Made by a program: the position numbers and the translations under genes. A DNA stretch of 64,000 nucleotides from Reclinomonas americana ATCC 50394 (taxonomy: Eukaryota > Jakobida > Jakobea > Jakobida). Position 1 is the first letter of the stretch; each line of letters starts with the position of its first letter. Location: contig PS015058.1 of assembly GCA_048213135.1 (NCBI GenBank), positions 43,402 through 107,401 on the forward strand, given 5' to 3'. The notes under the pieces are model-generated. The model had not been told where the DNA came from, searched no databases, and saw nothing but the letters and a program-made list of their open reading frames with translations. Shown one piece after another: positions 60,695 to 64,000 of this stretch.

Positions 60695-63216
60695 TCACGC
60701 CACCGGCTGCAGCAACTGCGGATTGCGATCCTCCAGCACCGCCACCTCCTGCGGCGAGAACTTGGCCCGCACCATGGCCGTCACGCGATCCCACTCCGGC
60801 TTGTCCTGAGCCCCGATGACGCTCTTGATGTTGTGCAGGTACTGCTCACGCTGCGGCGGCGGAAGGGTGACCAGCGTAAAGTGCAGCAGCTCGTCGCCAA
60901 ACATCTCCGGATCCTGTCGGTAGATGCGCTCGTAGACCGGCGGCTGCGACGGCGGCGGATACACGCGCTGCGAGATTGCCATCAGGTTCGTCTCCTCCCA
61001 CGCGAAGTGCTCGATGGTGCTTGTCTTGATCTTGGCCAGCTCCTGGCGCACACGCTCCACGTGCTCGCGACGCTCATCTGAGCCGGCGGCCGTCGCCGCA
61101 GTGCGCTCCAACAACGGCGCCAGTTGCATCAGCGACGAATGCTCGTCCTCCATCTCGTGGTGATCGGTGGTGGCCTGCGAAGTGCAGTTCGGTGCATCGG
61201 CCAGCATCAATGGATACATGACCAGCTCCTCCATGCGGCTGTGGTAGATGGCGGCGGCGACGAACTTGCGCCACACATCGCGCAGATCGGCCAGCGCCGC
61301 ATCCTCGGTGATGAGATGCTCGTTGTTGCCCATGTCCACCAGTCGGTTGACCCAGCCACGCAGCGACACATGCTGCAAGACGTTGGAGCTCAGCGGCGGC
61401 AAGTACGGCACCGCGTTCTTGATGTTGCGCCGCAGCTGCGCCTCGGTGATGCCGGCTGCCTCGTAGAATGGCACCATGTAGTCGTGCGCCATGGTGGCGT
61501 AACGGTGCAGACGATCAAGCGATGCTGGCACGGTGAGGTTGCGCACCCACACGATGATCGGCAAGCGCGCCAACGTCGGAATCAGCAGAGCGTCGGCCAT
61601 TGTAAAGTGCTGTCCGAAAGCAAAGCCTTCCGGCGCCACCTTGGCGTCGATCTCTCGGAATGCCGCCTGCAGCTTTGGCACGAACTCGGCCTATGGAGAC
61701 ACCGAGGGGTGTGTGAGAGGAGGGAAGAATTCAAAGTGGCACATGTCACACACACACACACACACCTGCATGCCGCTGGCCATCATGGTCTTACCCCAGG
61801 CCGGCGTAAAGTCGTTGTTGATAAACTGCACAAACTCCGTCAGCTCGCCCGCAGGCACATCGGCCGGGCGAAGTGACGGCTGCGGGAACGTGCGCTCCAT
61901 CCACTCGAGCATCTCGCCGCTGTCGCCCAGCATAGTGCCGTCGCGAGCCACCAGGAACGGCACGCTCTTGCTGGGATTGGCTGCGGCGTACCACGGCTCG
62001 GTGAGGGCGGTGCCCGAGTCGCGCGCGTCGACGAGCAGGCCCTTGAACTTGGCCGCCACCAGCACGCGATACGAGAACATGCACATCTTGGTGGTGAACA
62101 GCACAAAGGCGCATCCGTCGGCCGGAACCACCGGTGCGTGGACAGCCTGCTCCACCGCCTGCTGCGCCTGCTGCTGAGCCGCGTGGGAGGCATCCTGCGC
62201 GTGCTGCTGGGCCGAGGCCTGTGCCTGCTGTGCCTGCTGTTGAGCCGCGTGGGAGGCGTCCTGCGCGTGCTGCTGAGCAGAGGNNNNNNNNNNNNNNNNN
62301 NNNNNNNNNNNNNNNNNNNNNNNNNNNNNNNNNNNNNNNNNNNNNNNNNNNNNNNNNNNNNNNNNNNNNNNNNNNNNNNNNNNNNNNNNNNNNNNNNNNN
62401 NNNNNNNNNNNNNNNNNNNNNNNNNNNNNNNNNNNNNNNNNNNNNNNNNNNNNNNNNNNNNNNNNNNNNNNNNNNNNNNNNNNNNNNNNNNNNNNNNNNN
62501 NNNNNNNNNNNNNNNNNNNNNNNNNNNNNNNNNNNNNNNNNNNNNNNNNNNNNNNNNNNNNNNNNNNNNNNNNNNNNNNNNNNNNNNNNNNNNNNNNNNN
62601 NNNNNNNNNNNNNNNNNNNNNNNNNNNNNNNNNNNNNNNNNNNNNNNNNNNNNNNNNNNNNNNNNNNNNNNNNNNNNNNNNNNNNNNNNNNNNNNNNNNN
62701 NNNNNNNNNNNNNNNNNNNNNNNNNNNNNNNNNNNNNNNNNNNNNNNNNNNNNNNNNNNNNNNNNNNNNNNNNNNNNNNNNNNNNNNNNNNNNNNNNNNN
62801 NNNNNNNNNNNNNNNNNNNNNNNNNNNNNNNNNNGGCCGAGGCTTGTGCCTGCTGTGCCTGCTGTTGAGCCGCGTGGGAGGCGTCCTGCGCGTGCTGCTG
62901 AGCAGAGGCCTGCGCAGAGTGCGCAGCATCCTGCGCCTGCTGCTGAGCTGAGTTCGCAGCATCAGTGACTGTGTAGGTCGCTGATCGCTGCACCGAGCCC
63001 GCTTGCTCCTCTGCCTGCTTGGTCACCGACTGCGCAGCCGTCTGTGCGTCGTGCGCAGCTGACTTCCCAGCGGCTTCCGCCTCCGCAGCGACTCTATCGG
63101 CGATAGATTCTAACACACGCGCACACGCACACAGCAGTTAATAATGTGCGCTACAAGCAACTAATCACACGGACGAACGCTACGAAACGCGATTGCTTTG
63201 AGTGAGCGCACCCCAT
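60695..63216 (-). CDS. Acyl-anchored 11-mer-repeat - GST-like - hemerythrin (HHE) fusion protein
   Basis: First exon (ATG 63214-63216) MGCAHSKQS, a strong dual N-myristoylation/palmitoylation signal, spliced to SIADRVAAEAEAAGKSAAHD. An Ala/Gln-rich region of 11-residue units follows (AQQHAQDASHA, AQQQAQQAQAS), interrupted by N gap 62284-62834. Next is a GST-like thioredoxin-fold N-domain (CAFVLFTTKMCMFSYRVLVA, NPSKSVPFLVARDGTMLGDS, GEMLEWMERTFPQPSLRP) and a helical GST C-domain (KLQAAFREIDAKVAPEGFAF, GQHFTMADALLIPTLARLPI). The C-terminus is a hemerythrin-like four-helix bundle with AAIYHSRMEELVMYPLML, TTDHHEMEDEHSSLMQLAPL and TIEHFAWEETNLMAISQRVY, giving the H/HxxxE ligand pattern, and ends NPQLLQPVA (stop 60695-60697). 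Membrane-attached thiol/redox or metal/oxygen sensing is possible but inferred. The reading frames on the two sides of the gap do not match the gap length, so the gap size is approximate. Confidence 0.78.
62150..62990 (-). repeat. Coding 66-bp (22-residue, 2 x 11-mer) tandem repeat with N gap 62284-62834
   Basis: Near-identical 66-bp units encode AQQHAQDASHA followed by AQQQAQQAQAS on both sides of the 551-bp gap. The 11-residue periodicity of small and polar residues is typical of LEA-type or apolipoprotein-like amphipathic helices. The repeat explains why the assembly breaks here. Confidence 0.85.
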
Positions 63217-63519
63217 TTTTGCGTTTGTTTGTTGATGGTGGAGTTGATGAGTGACGCAATGCGCAGGTCCTGCACCCGATGCATTGACGTCGAGTGCAAT
63301 TGCGCAATACTTGGCGACTTCGAACAGAGAATGACCGGAACTTACACACCCACGTTCGCCCTCTTAGTTGTAGCTGGAAAGGTGGCCCTGCTTAACCTTC
63401 ATTGTCTGCGAGTGATGCAGACGTCGCGTCCGCTTCGGTATTGTACGCGAATACAAGCGAAATTCATTATTGTTGTATAACCATCATTATTGCTTCCTCT
63501 AGACCACCCGACTGTGGAT
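63217..63519. other. Intergenic region between polyubiquitin and the GST-HHE gene
   Basis: About 303 bp, comparatively AT-rich near 63440-63500 (attattgttgtataaccatcattattg). Nothing recognisable as a gene. It should hold the promoter of the GST-HHE gene and the 3' end of polyubiquitin. Confidence 0.45.
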
Positions 63520-63984
63520 TCAGCAGCGGCCACCGCGCAGACGGAGCACCAGGTGAATGGTGGCCTCCTTGGTGATGTTGTAGTCGCCGAGAGTGCGTGC
63601 GTCGTCCAGCTGCTTGCCGGCGTAGATCAGGCGCTGCTGGTCGGCGGGAATGCCCTCCTTGTTGCGGATGAGCTCCTTGAAGGCCTCGACAGTGGTGGTC
63701 GGCTCGGCGTCGAGGGTGATGGTCTTGCCGGTGAGGGTCTTGACGAAGATCTGCATGCCACCGCGCAGGCGGAGCACCAGGTGAATGGTGGCCTCCTTGG
63801 TGATGTTGTAGTCACCGAGCGTGCGGGCGTCGTCCAGCTGCTTGCCGGCGTAGATCAGGCGCTGCTGGTCGGCCGGAATGCCCTCCTTGTTGCGGATGAG
63901 CTCCTTGAAGGCCTCGACGGTGGTGGTCGGCTCAGCGTCGAGCGTGATGGTCTTGCCGGTGAGTGTCTTGACGAAGATCTGCAT
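63520..63984 (-). CDS. Polyubiquitin, two identical divergent ubiquitin units plus Arg-Cys tail
   Basis: A single exon, ATG 63982-63984, stop 63520-63522. Two head-to-tail 76-residue units, identical in protein, each starting [20 protein letters not shown] and ending HLVLRLRGG, then a two-residue tail RC. Each unit keeps Leu8, Ile44, Val70, Arg72, Gly75-76 and lysines 6, 11, 27, 33, 48 and 63. By my alignment it differs from animal ubiquitin at about 19 positions (for example E16D, V17A, A28E, K29L, P38A, F45Y, S57G). The gene would be processed by deubiquitinases into two ubiquitins. Divergence is far above that usual for ubiquitin, so it could be the organism's main ubiquitin or a specialised paralogue. 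DNA of the two units is nearly identical, consistent with gene conversion. The sequence upstream of the ATG is a (GTT)n run on the + strand. Confidence 0.93.
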   Translation of the reverse strand: MQIFVKTLTGKTITLDAEPTTTVEAFKELIRNKEGIPADQQRLIYAGKQLDDARTLGDYNITKEATIHLVLRLRGGMQIFVKTLTGKTITLDAEPTTTVEAFKELIRNKEGIPADQQRLIYAGKQLDDARTLGDYNITKEATIHLVLRLRGGRC

Positions 63985-64000
63985 GATTGTTGTTGTTGTT

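Overview
This window is nuclear DNA from a unicellular (or very simple) eukaryote. It is GC-rich and gene-dense: about 19 protein genes in 64 kb, most split by many short introns, with intergenic spacers of only about 30-600 bp. The first gene fragment is an axonemal-type dynein heavy chain C-terminus and a later gene is a fungal/protist-type inositol phosphorylceramide synthase. Together they suggest a flagellated free-living protist, but the sequence alone does not fix the lineage. Eight runs of N interrupt the assembly. Most lie inside or beside simple repeats (CA/GT, CT/GA, CTT/GAA, GGGGAAGGAAC); one lies inside a coding tandem repeat; the one at 16958-17064 has no obvious repeat at its edges.

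Layout, left to right: dynein heavy chain C-terminus (+); NUP93 nucleoporin (-); RPN11/PSMD14 proteasome deubiquitinase (+); FANCM/Mph1-type DNA helicase (-); PSI-domain multi-pass membrane protein (-); TehB-like methyltransferase (+); BED-finger-like coiled-coil protein (-); SLC49/FLVCR-like MFS transporter (+); ARL5-like GTPase (-); TBC1D23 (+); a very large ankyrin, HECT-like and NB-ARC protein (-); a 56-residue ORF (-); an intronless WD40 protein (+); AUR1-type IPC synthase (+); a long coiled-coil protein (+); a CUE plus CAP-domain protein (-); a SIRT2-type sirtuin (-); an acyl-anchored GST-hemerythrin fusion (-); and a divergent two-unit polyubiquitin (-).

Several neighbours are functionally related. 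ARL5 and TBC1D23, both trans-Golgi tethering factors, are divergent with about 106 bp between their start codons. Ubiquitin/SUMO-linked features recur: RPN11, polyubiquitin, a HECT-like domain, a CUE domain and SUMO-interacting-like motifs in FANCM and in the CAP protein.

The most novel items are (i) the ankyrin - catalytic-cysteine-less HECT - NB-ARC protein, which looks like an unusual NLR/STAND-type sensor; (ii) the CUE-acidic/SIM-CAP fusion; (iii) the predicted myristoylated/palmitoylated 11-mer-repeat - GST - hemerythrin fusion; and (iv) a recurrent non-standard 5' splice site, GTTGCG, supported at three junctions by protein homology. Exon boundaries below were read by eye from GT/GC...AG sites plus homology, and some are uncertain.
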